From assembly GCA_024691465.1 (NCBI GenBank), contig JAILNO010000154.1, positions 1-14,105 of the forward strand: DNA of 14,105 bases. Reading direction: 5' to 3'. The DNA is from Pseudobutyrivibrio sp. Its GTDB lineage: Bacteria > Bacillota_A > Clostridia > Lachnospirales > Lachnospiraceae. The position numbers and the translations under genes were made by a program. The notes under the pieces are model-generated. The model was not told the DNA's origin and did no database searches. It saw only the letters and a list, made by a program, of their open reading frames with translations. Shown one piece after another: positions 7,703 through 14,105 of this stretch. The first letter of the stretch is position 1. Every line of letters begins with the position of its first letter.

Positions 7703-8479
7703 ATGAGTGTACAGTTATTAGATAAGACAAGAAAGATTGGAAAGCTTCTCCACAATAATAATTCTTCAAAGGTTGTTTTTAACGATATTTGTTCTGTATT
7801 AACAGAGATTCTTGATTCATCAGTACTTGTTATTTCGAAGAAGGGTAAGGTTCTTGGTTTATCACACCTTCCTAACACTACTGATATAGGTGAGTTGATT
7901 GTTGATGAGGTTGGTGGATTTATTGATCCTCTATTAAACGAGAGATTACTTTCAATCCTTTCAACTAAAGAGAATGTCAATCTCAAGACATTAGGTTTTG
8001 AGAAGTCTGATATCGATATGTATTCAGCAATTATAGCTCCAATTGATATTGCAGGTGAGAGACTTGGTACTTTATTCGTATACAGATTTGATAAGCAGTA
8101 TGATATCGATGATATCATCCTTACCGAGTATGGCACTACAGTAGTTGGTCTTGAGATGATGAGATCAGTTAATGAAGAGTCTGCTGAGGAGAATCGTAAG
8201 CTTCAGGTTGTTAAGAGTGCTATTTCTACACTTTCATATTCTGAGCTTGAGGCTATTATTCATATCTTTGACGAGCTTGATGGTAATGAGGGTGTACTTG
8301 TTGCATCTAAGATTGCAGATAGAGTTGGTATTACTAGATCGGTTATCGTTAATGCTCTTAGGAAGTTCGAGTCAGCTGGTGTTATTGAATCACGTTCTTC
8401 TGGTATGAAGGGTACATATATCAAAGTTTTAAATGATGTGGTATTCGATGAGCTTGACGAGATTAAAAAGAATAAGTAA
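7703..8479 (+). CDS. codY: GTP-sensing global transcriptional repressor CodY
   Basis: CodY binds DNA when branched-chain amino acids and GTP are plentiful and represses starvation, transport and motility genes. The 258 residues match the family. The N-terminal GAF domain (about 1-155) starts LLDKTRKIGKLLH and ends GERLGTLFVYR and EYGTTVVGLEMM. A linker helix leads to the winged helix-turn-helix, whose core ASKIADRVGITRSVIVNALR (201-220) matches the Bacillus protein as I remember it. The effector-pocket segment (about 58-75) is divergent: no Arg-Met pair is seen where B. subtilis has R61-M62. An in-frame TAA (7700-7702) directly precedes the ATG, so no upstream start is possible; AGGAGG (7685-7690) is 12 bases away, slightly long. 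It lies between topA and the flagellar operon, with its own promoter and terminator. Confidence 0.97.
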   Translation: MSVQLLDKTRKIGKLLHNNNSSKVVFNDICSVLTEILDSSVLVISKKGKVLGLSHLPNTTDIGELIVDEVGGFIDPLLNERLLSILSTKENVNLKTLGFEKSDIDMYSAIIAPIDIAGERLGTLFVYRFDKQYDIDDIILTEYGTTVVGLEMMRSVNEESAEENRKLQVVKSAISTLSYSELEAIIHIFDELDGNEGVLVASKIADRVGITRSVIVNALRKFESAGVIESRSSGMKGTYIKVLNDVVFDELDEIKKNK

Positions 8480-8495
8480 ATGGATTTTGATTTTT

Positions 8496-8525
8496 AAAAG
8501 GACTTACAATTGTAAGTCCTTTTTT
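8496..8525 (+). terminator. Palindromic intrinsic terminator after codY
   Basis: Bases 8496-8523 form a perfect 28-base palindrome centred between 8509 and 8510 (arms AAAAGGACTTACAA and its complement), followed by T up to 8525. With a four-base AATT loop it gives a 12-bp stem ending in a U run. It starts 17 bases after the codY stop and insulates the flagellar operon. Confidence 0.92.
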
Positions 8526-8618
8526 GTTATATTTCATAACTTTTACACAAAAATATTTTATGATTAAGAAAAGATTGCCCCAAAATAGAGGGTCGACACT
8601 ATTTCTTGTGTATAGAAT

Positions 8619-8666
8619 TGTAAAAATATACTATATGATGTAAAAAATGCCTTGTGTTTTTTTACA
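8619..8666. repeat. Three TGTAAAAA motifs at 20-bp spacing upstream of flgB
   Basis: TGTAAAAA occurs at 8619-8626 and 8639-8646 on the + strand and at 8659-8666 on the - strand, with centres exactly 20 bp apart. The second and third copies sit in a 10-bp perfect inverted repeat (8638-8647 with 8658-8667), which extends to 13 pairs (8634-8670) if G8637 is bulged. This could be a protein-binding array or a chance product of AT richness. Confidence 0.5.
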
Positions 8667-8679
8667 TATAATTTATAAT
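8652..8679 (+). promoter_or_regulatory. Candidate sigma-A promoter of the flagellar operon
   Basis: TTGTGT (8652-8657), a 16-base spacer and a perfect TATAAT (8674-8679) lie just before flgB. Transcription would start near 8686, leaving only about 19 bases of leader that still includes the AGGAGG site (8691-8696). An alternative upstream pair is TTGTGT (8606-8611) with TACTAT (8629-8634), 17 bases apart. No good sigma-28 (TAAA-N15-GCCGATAA) site was found. The choice of promoter is uncertain. Confidence 0.45.
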
Positions 8680-8704
8680 TAAATTAGTCTAGGAGGATTA
8701 TATT

Positions 8705-9103
8705 ATGTTGAGTTCAGATGCATTTGGTTACATCAATTTAATGGATAATACTGCTGATGTTAGTTGGCAGCGTCAGACGCTTATTATGAACAATATAGCT
8801 AACAATGATACTCCCGGCTATAAGAGGCAGGATATTGAGTTTGAGAGTGTATTGAGACGCGAACTTATTAATACGCACGAGAAGACTTTAGATAGAGCAG
8901 TTAATTTCCTTGATGATGATGTAGATGATCAGATTGAAGGTATTGAATATACTGATTACGAGAATTACTCGTATAGACTTGATGGCAACAATGTTGATAT
9001 GGACACTGAGAATGTAGAGCTTGCTTCAGAGCAGATTCGCTATCAGACATTGACTACTAGCATCAATAACGAAGTTGGTCGTTTCAAGTCAGTTATTAAG
9101 TAA
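8705..9103 (+). CDS. flgB: Flagellar basal-body rod protein FlgB
   Basis: FlgB forms part of the proximal rod of the flagellar basal body, next to the MS ring, and is exported by the flagellar type III system without a cleaved signal peptide. The 132 residues match the family. The N-terminal rod signature NNIANNDTPGYKRQDIEFES (29-48) is clear, and the C-terminus has the expected heptad-like helix (VELASEQIRYQTLTTSIN) that pairs with the N-terminal helix. AGGAGG (8691-8696) lies 8 bases before the ATG. It is the first gene of the operon and is followed by flgC and fliE, the same order as in the Bacillus fla/che operon. Confidence 0.96.
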   Translation: MLSSDAFGYINLMDNTADVSWQRQTLIMNNIANNDTPGYKRQDIEFESVLRRELINTHEKTLDRAVNFLDDDVDDQIEGIEYTDYENYSYRLDGNNVDMDTENVELASEQIRYQTLTTSINNEVGRFKSVIK

Positions 9104-9126
9104 TTAGTTTAGAACGGAGGAAGGCC

Positions 9127-9582
9127 ATGGGATTATTTCAACCTTTTGACATTGCTGCTACTGGTATGACAGCACAGCGCTTTAGAATGGATGTTATTGC
9201 AGAGAATATTGCCAATGTTAGTACTACACGTACTGAAGATGGTACACCATACAGACGTAAGATAGTTACTTTTGAGGAGAAACAGCTTAAGGCTGGAGTA
9301 CCTTCATTTAGAAATATTCTTAAGGATAGCACAGCTGCTTACAATGGTAACGGTGTTAAAGTATCTAAGGTTTCAGAGGATACTGAGACTGATTTTATTA
9401 TGGAATATGATCCATCCCATCCAGATGCCGATGAGAATGGCTATGTATCATATCCTAATGTTAATACAGTTACTGAGATGACTAACCTGATTGATGCTAG
9501 CCGATCATATGAAGCTAATACCACAGCTTTCCAGGCTATTAAATCTATGGCTACATCAGGTATTTCAATTGGCCAGGGATGA
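9127..9582 (+). CDS. flgC: Flagellar basal-body rod protein FlgC
   Basis: FlgC is the second proximal rod protein. The 151 residues contain the N-terminal flagellar rod motif AATGMTAQRFRMDVIAENIANVSTT (from about residue 10) and the C-terminal FlgC/FlgG-type segment VNTVTEMTNLIDASRSYEAN, followed by a helix ending near Gly151. The two end helices form the coiled coil typical of axial proteins. GGAGG (9116-9120) lies 6 bases before the ATG. It sits 23 bases after flgB and 38 bases before fliE, within the same transcript. Confidence 0.97.
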   Translation: MGLFQPFDIAATGMTAQRFRMDVIAENIANVSTTRTEDGTPYRRKIVTFEEKQLKAGVPSFRNILKDSTAAYNGNGVKVSKVSEDTETDFIMEYDPSHPDADENGYVSYPNVNTVTEMTNLIDASRSYEANTTAFQAIKSMATSGISIGQG

Positions 9583-9620
9583 TAATTAATCGTTAATTTT
9601 TACAGCATAAGGAGAATTAT

Positions 9621-9923
9621 ATGGACGTTAGTTCAATTCAAGGTTTATATGGTAACACTCCTGTTACAGCTGAAGCTACTAAGGTAGATTCTGAGAAGGG
9701 ATTCCAGAGCATGCTTAATTCTGTTATGGGGCTTTTGGATGACACCAATTCTCAGATTAAGACTGCTAACAGAGAAGAGGTCGCCTTTATGCTAGGAGAG
9801 ACTGATAACACACATGACTTGATGGTTGCGGAACAGAAAGCCAATATTGCGTTACAGTACACTGTTGCAGTTAGAGATAGGGTCTTAGAGGCTTATCAGC
9901 AGATTATGCAGATGCAAATCTAA
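9621..9923 (+). CDS. fliE: Flagellar hook-basal body protein FliE
   Basis: FliE joins the MS ring to the proximal rod and is thought to be among the first substrates of the export gate. The 100 residues match the family length. The conserved C-terminal half is visible: DLMVAEQKANIALQYTVAVRDRVLEAYQQIMQMQI, with the usual EAYQ(E/Q)IM(R/Q)MQ(V/I) end. The N-terminal part is poorly conserved. AAGGAG (9609-9614) is 6 bases before the ATG. It stands between flgC and fliF, the common Firmicute order. Confidence 0.95.
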   Translation: MDVSSIQGLYGNTPVTAEATKVDSEKGFQSMLNSVMGLLDDTNSQIKTANREEVAFMLGETDNTHDLMVAEQKANIALQYTVAVRDRVLEAYQQIMQMQI

Positions 9924-9977
9924 TGTTATGAAATGATTCATTAGTAATATTTATGAAAGAAATAAAGGGGAGATAAT

Positions 9978-11588
9978 ATGCCAGAACAAATTCAAGCGAT
10001 TTTAAATAGAATACTTGAATGGTGGAGGAAATTCACAAAGAGACAGCAGGCTTTGATCATTTCAATCACTGCTGTTGTTATTGTGTCTTTTATTATTCTA
10101 GGTGTTGTTATTAGCCGTCCAACTATGGTTCAGCTGATTGCCTGCGAGGATGGTACTCAGGCCGCTGCAGTTAAGGAACTCCTTGAGGGTGAGAGTATTT
10201 CATACGAGACTTCAGATGATGGATATACTTTCTACATAGAGGACAAGGACGAGGCTAATGCCAGGATTCTTCTTGGTTCTAATTCTATTCCAAGTTCAGG
10301 ATATTCCCTCAGTGATGTAGTTGATGGTAGCTTCTCTACGACAGAGGCTGACAAGCAAAAGAAATACAAACTATATCTCGAGGAGAAATTTGCCAGTGAC
10401 ATATCACAACTTAATATGGTTGAGGAGGCTACTGTTACCTTAAATATTCCAGAGGAAGATGGAACTATTCTTGCGAGAGAGGCTCCTTCTTATGCTACAG
10501 TTATGCTTACTTTATCTAGCCCTATGAGTTCAGATACTTCTGCAGGCATTGCTAGATATTTGGCAACCAACTTAGGTAATGATGATACTGAGAATATTAC
10601 TATTATGGATAATGATGGCAATGTATTATTCTCAGGTGGTGATGCGTCTTCAGCTGCAGGTAATGCATCTGCTAATCAGGACGTTAGAGATAGGGCTAGG
10701 ACAGAGATTTCTGAACGAGTTCAGAATGTCTTAGATGGCACCAATTTATATGACAATATAGCCGTTGGTGTTAATTTGTCTATGAGTTTTGATGAGGATA
10801 GCTATGTAGATTATCATTACTATGTAGATGAGGGACAGACACAGGGATATTTAGATAGTTATTCTGGTTCTAACTCTAACTCCACATCAGGCTCAGGCGG
10901 TGTTCCTGGTACTGATTCTAATGATGATGACACCACTTATGTCTTGGAGGATGACAATACCACTGAGACATCTACTGAGGAATTTAACTATGACTATTTA
11001 CCTAGTGAGAAGATTACTACTCACAAGGAGGAAATGGGCAAGCAGATACTCGAGGATTCATCTATTTCTGTTACCTGCAAGACTTTTGCAATATATAATC
11101 AGGATCAGATGGAGAGTGATGGTACCTTAGACGAGCAAGGTCTTACATTTGATCAGTTTGTTGCTGCCAATTCTGACCCTGTTCAGCTTGAGGTCACAGA
11201 CGATATAGTTCAGGTGGTTGCTAGTGCTACTGGATTCCCTGCAGAGAATGTTAAGATTGTCTCTTATGAGATCCCTATGTTCCAATATTCTGAGGGACCT
11301 GCACTTAGCATTACTGACATATTACAGATTGTTCTTGCGTTACTTATTTTTGCAATGCTTGGATTCGTGGTATTCCGCAGTCTTCGTACTGAAGAAGAGG
11401 AACCGGTGGAGCAGGAACTTACTATTGATGATTTGATTGCCTCTACTCAAGAGGAAGAGGAAGAGCTTGAGGATATTGGATATACCGAGAAGTCTGAAGC
11501 TCGTATACTAATAGAAAAATTCGTAGACGAAAAACCAGAGGCTGTAGCTCAGCTTTTGAGAAATTGGTTAAACGAGGATTGGGGATAA
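9978..11588 (+). CDS. fliF: Flagellar MS-ring protein FliF
   Basis: FliF forms the membrane MS ring on which the rotor and export apparatus are built. The 536 residues include transmembrane helix 1 (about 25-46), a ring-building YscJ/FliF domain with EDKDEANARILLGSNSIPSSGYS (88-110) and the EKFASDISQLNMVEEATVTLNIPE segment, a second domain around 240-300, transmembrane helix 2 (about 445-466) and an acidic cytoplasmic tail. The last 30 residues (LIEKFVDEKPEAVAQLLRNW and following) are the FliG-binding motif. Residues 296-335 form a low-complexity Ser/Asn/Asp/Thr-rich loop, probably in the variable extracytoplasmic insertion of the collar region. GGGGAG (9967-9972) precedes the ATG. Only three bases separate it from fliG. 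Confidence 0.96.
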   Translation: MPEQIQAILNRILEWWRKFTKRQQALIISITAVVIVSFIILGVVISRPTMVQLIACEDGTQAAAVKELLEGESISYETSDDGYTFYIEDKDEANARILLGSNSIPSSGYSLSDVVDGSFSTTEADKQKKYKLYLEEKFASDISQLNMVEEATVTLNIPEEDGTILAREAPSYATVMLTLSSPMSSDTSAGIARYLATNLGNDDTENITIMDNDGNVLFSGGDASSAAGNASANQDVRDRARTEISERVQNVLDGTNLYDNIAVGVNLSMSFDEDSYVDYHYYVDEGQTQGYLDSYSGSNSNSTSGSGGVPGTDSNDDDTTYVLEDDNTTETSTEEFNYDYLPSEKITTHKEEMGKQILEDSSISVTCKTFAIYNQDQMESDGTLDEQGLTFDQFVAANSDPVQLEVTDDIVQVVASATGFPAENVKIVSYEIPMFQYSEGPALSITDILQIVLALLIFAMLGFVVFRSLRTEEEEPVEQELTIDDLIASTQEEEEELEDIGYTEKSEARILIEKFVDEKPEAVAQLLRNWLNEDWG

Positions 11589-11591
11589 GCT

Positions 11592-12599
11592 ATGGCTACT
11601 GAAGATTTAAATGGCGTACAAAAAGCAGCTATACTTCTAATTGCTCTTGGACCAGAGAAGTCTGCTCAGATATTTAAGCATCTCAAGGAAGAGGAGATTG
11701 AGGAATTGACTCTCGAGATTGCTAATACTCGAAGCATTTCTCCGGCTCTCAAAGAAGAGGTTATAGAAGAGTTTTATCAGGTATGTCTTGCGCAACAATA
11801 TATTGCTGAAGGTGGTATTGGATACGCCAAGGAACTTTTGGAGAAGGCTCTTGGAGACGACAGGGCGCAGGATGTCATTACCAAACTTACTGCTTCTCTC
11901 CAGGTTAGACCTTTTGAGTTCATTAGGAAGACTGAACCATCTCAGGTGCTTAACTTTATACAGGATGAGCATCCACAGACTATTGCAATGATTCTGTCGT
12001 ATCTTAGTGCTGGACAGGCATCACTTATTATTGGTGCCTTGCCTCCAGAAAAGCAGGCTGATGTTGCTAAGCGTATTGCTATGATGGATAGGACTTCACC
12101 TGAAGTCATTAAAGAAGTAGAGCGAGTACTTGAGAGGAAGCTTTCATCACTTATCAATCAGGATTACACGATTGCTGGTGGTGTAGATGCGGTCGTTAAT
12201 ATTCTTAATACAGTAGATCGTGGTACTGAGAAGCGTATCATGGAATCTCTTGAGATTGAAGAGCCAGAGCTTGCTGAAGAAATCAGAAAGAAGATGTTCG
12301 TATTCGAGGATATCTTGCTTCTTGATGATAGAGCTATACAGCGTGTACTTCGTGATGTTGATAACTCAGATCTTGGTGTGGCCCTTAAGGGTGCCAATGA
12401 TGAGGTACAGGCAGCTATATTCAAGAACCTTTCATCTCGTCTGGCAGCCATGATTAAGGAAGATATGGAATTCATGGGCCCTGTACGTATGAAGGATGTT
12501 GAGGAAGCTCAGCAGAAGATAGTAGGTATTATACGTAAGTTAGAGGATTCTGCAGAGATCGTAATTTCAAGAGGTGGAGGAGACGAACTTGTTGTCTAG
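11592..12599 (+). CDS. fliG: Flagellar motor switch/rotor protein FliG
   Basis: FliG sits on the cytoplasmic face of the MS ring, binds FliM and interacts with the MotA stator to produce torque. The 335 residues match the family. The N-terminal FliF-binding domain (about 1-100) starts LNGVQKAAILLIALGPEKSA. The middle domain carries the EHPQ motif (126-129) that contacts FliM. The C-terminal domain contains MFVFEDI (235-241) and the charged torque helix FKNLSSRLAAMIKEDMEFMG (277-296). All expected regions are present. The ribosome site (GGGGAT, 11580-11585) lies inside the end of fliF, and the 3' end overlaps the start region of fliH, so translation along fliF-fliG-fliH is probably coupled. 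Confidence 0.97.
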   Translation: MATEDLNGVQKAAILLIALGPEKSAQIFKHLKEEEIEELTLEIANTRSISPALKEEVIEEFYQVCLAQQYIAEGGIGYAKELLEKALGDDRAQDVITKLTASLQVRPFEFIRKTEPSQVLNFIQDEHPQTIAMILSYLSAGQASLIIGALPPEKQADVAKRIAMMDRTSPEVIKEVERVLERKLSSLINQDYTIAGGVDAVVNILNTVDRGTEKRIMESLEIEEPELAEEIRKKMFVFEDILLLDDRAIQRVLRDVDNSDLGVALKGANDEVQAAIFKNLSSRLAAMIKEDMEFMGPVRMKDVEEAQQKIVGIIRKLEDSAEIVISRGGGDELVV

Positions 12600-13479
12600 T
12601 AACAATGTCATATACGGCTTTCAAGTGGCGCCTAATGTTCCTGATGAGGAAGGCGAGACAGAACAGCTTGTTATTGACTCTAATGAATTAGCTAAACAGC
12701 TAATTCTTAAGCAAGAAAAAGAATACAAAGCGAAGCTTCTTGAGGAAGAAAGAGAAAAGCGTCTGGCAGCTATGCGCGAGGCTGGAGAAGAGATTCCAGA
12801 TGGTATGGATGCTGACGAGTTCTTGGGACTTGCTGATACAATCATGCAGAAGGAAGAAGTGGATGTGTCTGCTCAGACTGAGGAGTTACTTGCAGATGCT
12901 AGAGCTGAGGCTGATAGGATTATAGCCGATGCCAATGCTCAGGCTGAGGAGATTATTTCTGCTGCACAGCTTAATGCAGATGCTCTTAAGAATCTTGCTA
13001 GACAGGATGGAGAAAAGGAAGGCTACAATGAGGGTACTCAGAGGGCTGCCCTAGAGCTTCAGACATCTAAGAATCAGATGCAGGCTGAGGTAGATCAGAT
13101 TCAGAGTGAATTCATGGAAAGACAGCTCAATCTCGAGAGAGAGATAGTTGAGATGTGTCTTCCAGTATTTGAGCATGTTTTTTCAGCTGAATTATCTGGA
13201 AGGAAGGATGTTATATATCACCTTCTTGATCATTGTATTATGAAAATAGAGCGAACTGGCCAAATGCAAATTAAGGTCAGCGATGCTAATGCTGAATATA
13301 TTAAAAGTAAGAAAGAAGAAATTCAAGGTAAGATAGGAGCGGAGGTTGGACTTGATATCATCGCAGATCCACTCTTAAATGATAGTCAGTGTATTATCGA
13401 GACTGATGGTGGAATATTTGACTGTAGTATTGACACTGAGCTAGAGAATCTCATTAGAGAGATTAAAGCCTTGAGTTAA
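12592..13479 (+). CDS. fliH: Flagellar export apparatus protein FliH
   Basis: FliH binds and restrains the export ATPase FliI and links it to the C-ring; it is related to V/F-type ATPase peripheral stalk subunits. From the chosen start the protein has about 295 residues. It has a charged N-terminal half, an Ala/Glu-rich coiled coil (about 12871-12990, with DARAEADRIIADANAQAEEI), and a C-terminal globular domain (about 13120-13470) that fits the FliH/VatE fold. The start is uncertain. An open GTG exists at 12574, but GGAGGAG (12576-12582) makes good spacing to TTG at 12589 or 12592. The latter would give MSSNNVIYGF, close to the MSNIIK-type N-terminus common in Firmicute FliH. It overlaps fliG by 8 bases with this choice (26 with the GTG). 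Identification rests on position and overall character as well as sequence. Confidence 0.88.
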   Translation: MSSNNVIYGFQVAPNVPDEEGETEQLVIDSNELAKQLILKQEKEYKAKLLEEEREKRLAAMREAGEEIPDGMDADEFLGLADTIMQKEEVDVSAQTEELLADARAEADRIIADANAQAEEIISAAQLNADALKNLARQDGEKEGYNEGTQRAALELQTSKNQMQAEVDQIQSEFMERQLNLEREIVEMCLPVFEHVFSAELSGRKDVIYHLLDHCIMKIERTGQMQIKVSDANAEYIKSKKEEIQGKIGAEVGLDIIADPLLNDSQCIIETDGGIFDCSIDTELENLIREIKALS

Positions 13480-13490
13480 GGAGTATTTTT

Positions 13491-14105
13491 GTGGACCAGA
13501 ATTCATTGATGCAGCTTGTTGAAAAAGATTATTTTAAGTCTCTTGGCAAAGTTGTTAAGGTAGTTGGACTTACAATTGAATCAGTTGGTCCTGAAGCCAA
13601 GCTACGTGATCTGTGCGAGATTATCGTAGAGGGCTCTGGGGAGAGGATTAAAGCAGAGGTTGTCGGATTTAAAGATAAACGTCTGCTTTTGATGCCTTAT
13701 GAGAATGTAGAAGGTATTGGAGTAGGCTGCATGGTGGAGAACACAGGTCATCCGCTTGAGGTATCTGTTGGCAATGAATTATTAGGGCATTTGGTAGATG
13801 GTCTAGGTATACCATCAGATATTGATGATTTGACTGAGTTTGAGAATATGGAGCAGTATCCAGCTGAAGCTGATCCACCTGATCCTATGTCTCGTGTAAT
13901 TATCAAGGAACCGCTATCGCTAGGAGTTAAGGCGGTTGATGGTCTTATTACAGTTGGTAAGGGACAGCGTATAGGTATCTTTGCTGGATCTGGTGTAGGT
14001 AAGTCTACACTTATGGGTATGTTTGCCCGTAACACTAAAGCTGAGATTAACGTAATCGCTCTTATTGGCGAGCGAGGACGAGAGGTTAGAGAGTTCGTTG
14101 AGAAT
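13491..14105 (+). CDS. fliI: Flagellum-specific export ATPase FliI, 5' part
   Basis: FliI is the hexameric ATPase that prepares substrates for the flagellar type III export gate; it is related to F1-ATPase beta and alpha subunits. The frame is open for 205 codons to the window edge, so roughly the last half of the gene is missing. Visible features are the N-terminal beta-barrel domain (GKVVKVVGLTIESVGP, 19-34), the Pro-rich link DPPDPMSR (128-135), LSLGVKAVDGLITVGKGQR (142-160), Walker A AGSGVGKST (165-173) and ALIGERGREVREF (190-202). The start is GTG at 13491, 7 bases after TAAGGAG (13477-13483), which overlaps the fliH stop. In-frame ATG codons lie shortly downstream, but the GTG has the better ribosome site. 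Confidence 0.96.
   Translation, partial: MDQNSLMQLVEKDYFKSLGKVVKVVGLTIESVGPEAKLRDLCEIIVEGSGERIKAEVVGFKDKRLLLMPYENVEGIGVGCMVENTGHPLEVSVGNELLGHLVDGLGIPSDIDDLTEFENMEQYPAEADPPDPMSRVIIKEPLSLGVKAVDGLITVGKGQRIGIFAGSGVGKSTLMGMFARNTKAEINVIALIGERGREVREFVEN

Noticed and set aside
7699..8136. 145-codon open frame on the - strand opposite codY
   Set aside because: It mirrors the codY GAF domain and shows no domain or ribosome site; codY itself is unmistakable.
8570..8600. Sigma-28 flagellar promoter around GTCGACAC
   Set aside because: The -10 matches only 5 of 8 positions and the -35 position reads GATT rather than TAAA.
8618..8632. Second CodY box upstream of flgB
   Set aside because: The best stretch matches only 10 of 15 positions and lacks the TTCWGAA core; it is expected by chance in such AT-rich DNA.
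12164..12475. 103-codon open frame on the - strand opposite fliG
   Set aside because: It is a Ser-rich translation of antisense to conserved FliG coding sequence, typical of a shadow frame.
1..14105. tRNA/rRNA genes, CRISPR arrays, insertion sequences, prophage or defence genes
   Set aside because: Nearly all of the window is accounted for by recognisable + strand genes with short gaps (none above 230 bases), and none of these gaps shows such features.

Overview
The window looks like part of a low-GC Gram-positive chromosome, most likely a motile member of the Lachnospiraceae (Clostridia). The evidence is AT-rich intergenic DNA, strong AGGAGG-type ribosome sites, some TTG/GTG starts, a canonical Firmicute CodY, and the gene order yifB-dprA-topA-codY followed by flgB. 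All genes are on the + strand. I cannot fix the genus from sequence alone.

Region 1 (1-2605) is a tightly packed set of three genes. They are the C-terminal part of a GlgX/isoamylase-like GH13 protein that appears to lack its catalytic Asp residues, a small DUF5662 protein of unknown function, and trpS (tryptophanyl-tRNA synthetase). A clear intrinsic terminator follows trpS at 2628-2662.

Region 2 (2695-7568) holds yifB/comM and dprA, overlapping by one base. Both families are linked to processing of incoming single-stranded DNA in transformation. A promoter-bearing gap follows, then topA (DNA topoisomerase I).

Region 3 (7569-8525) is codY, the global nutritional repressor. It has a near-consensus sigma-A promoter, a candidate CodY operator directly upstream of the -35 box that suggests autoregulation, and a palindromic terminator.

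Region 4 (8526-14105) is the start of a large flagellar operon in the order flgB, flgC, fliE, fliF, fliG, fliH, fliI. It encodes the proximal rod, the rod-MS-ring junction, the MS ring, the switch/rotor protein, and the export ATPase with its regulator. fliI runs off the end of the window. Upstream of flgB is an AT-rich control region with TGTAAAAA motifs at exact 20-bp spacing and a bulged dyad that overlaps the best promoter candidate.

I see no phage, IS element, CRISPR array, RNA gene or defence system, and no convincing undescribed multi-gene system. The points most worth a second look are the apparently inactive GlgX-like protein, the flgB control region, and CodY (its own operator and its divergent effector-pocket segment).
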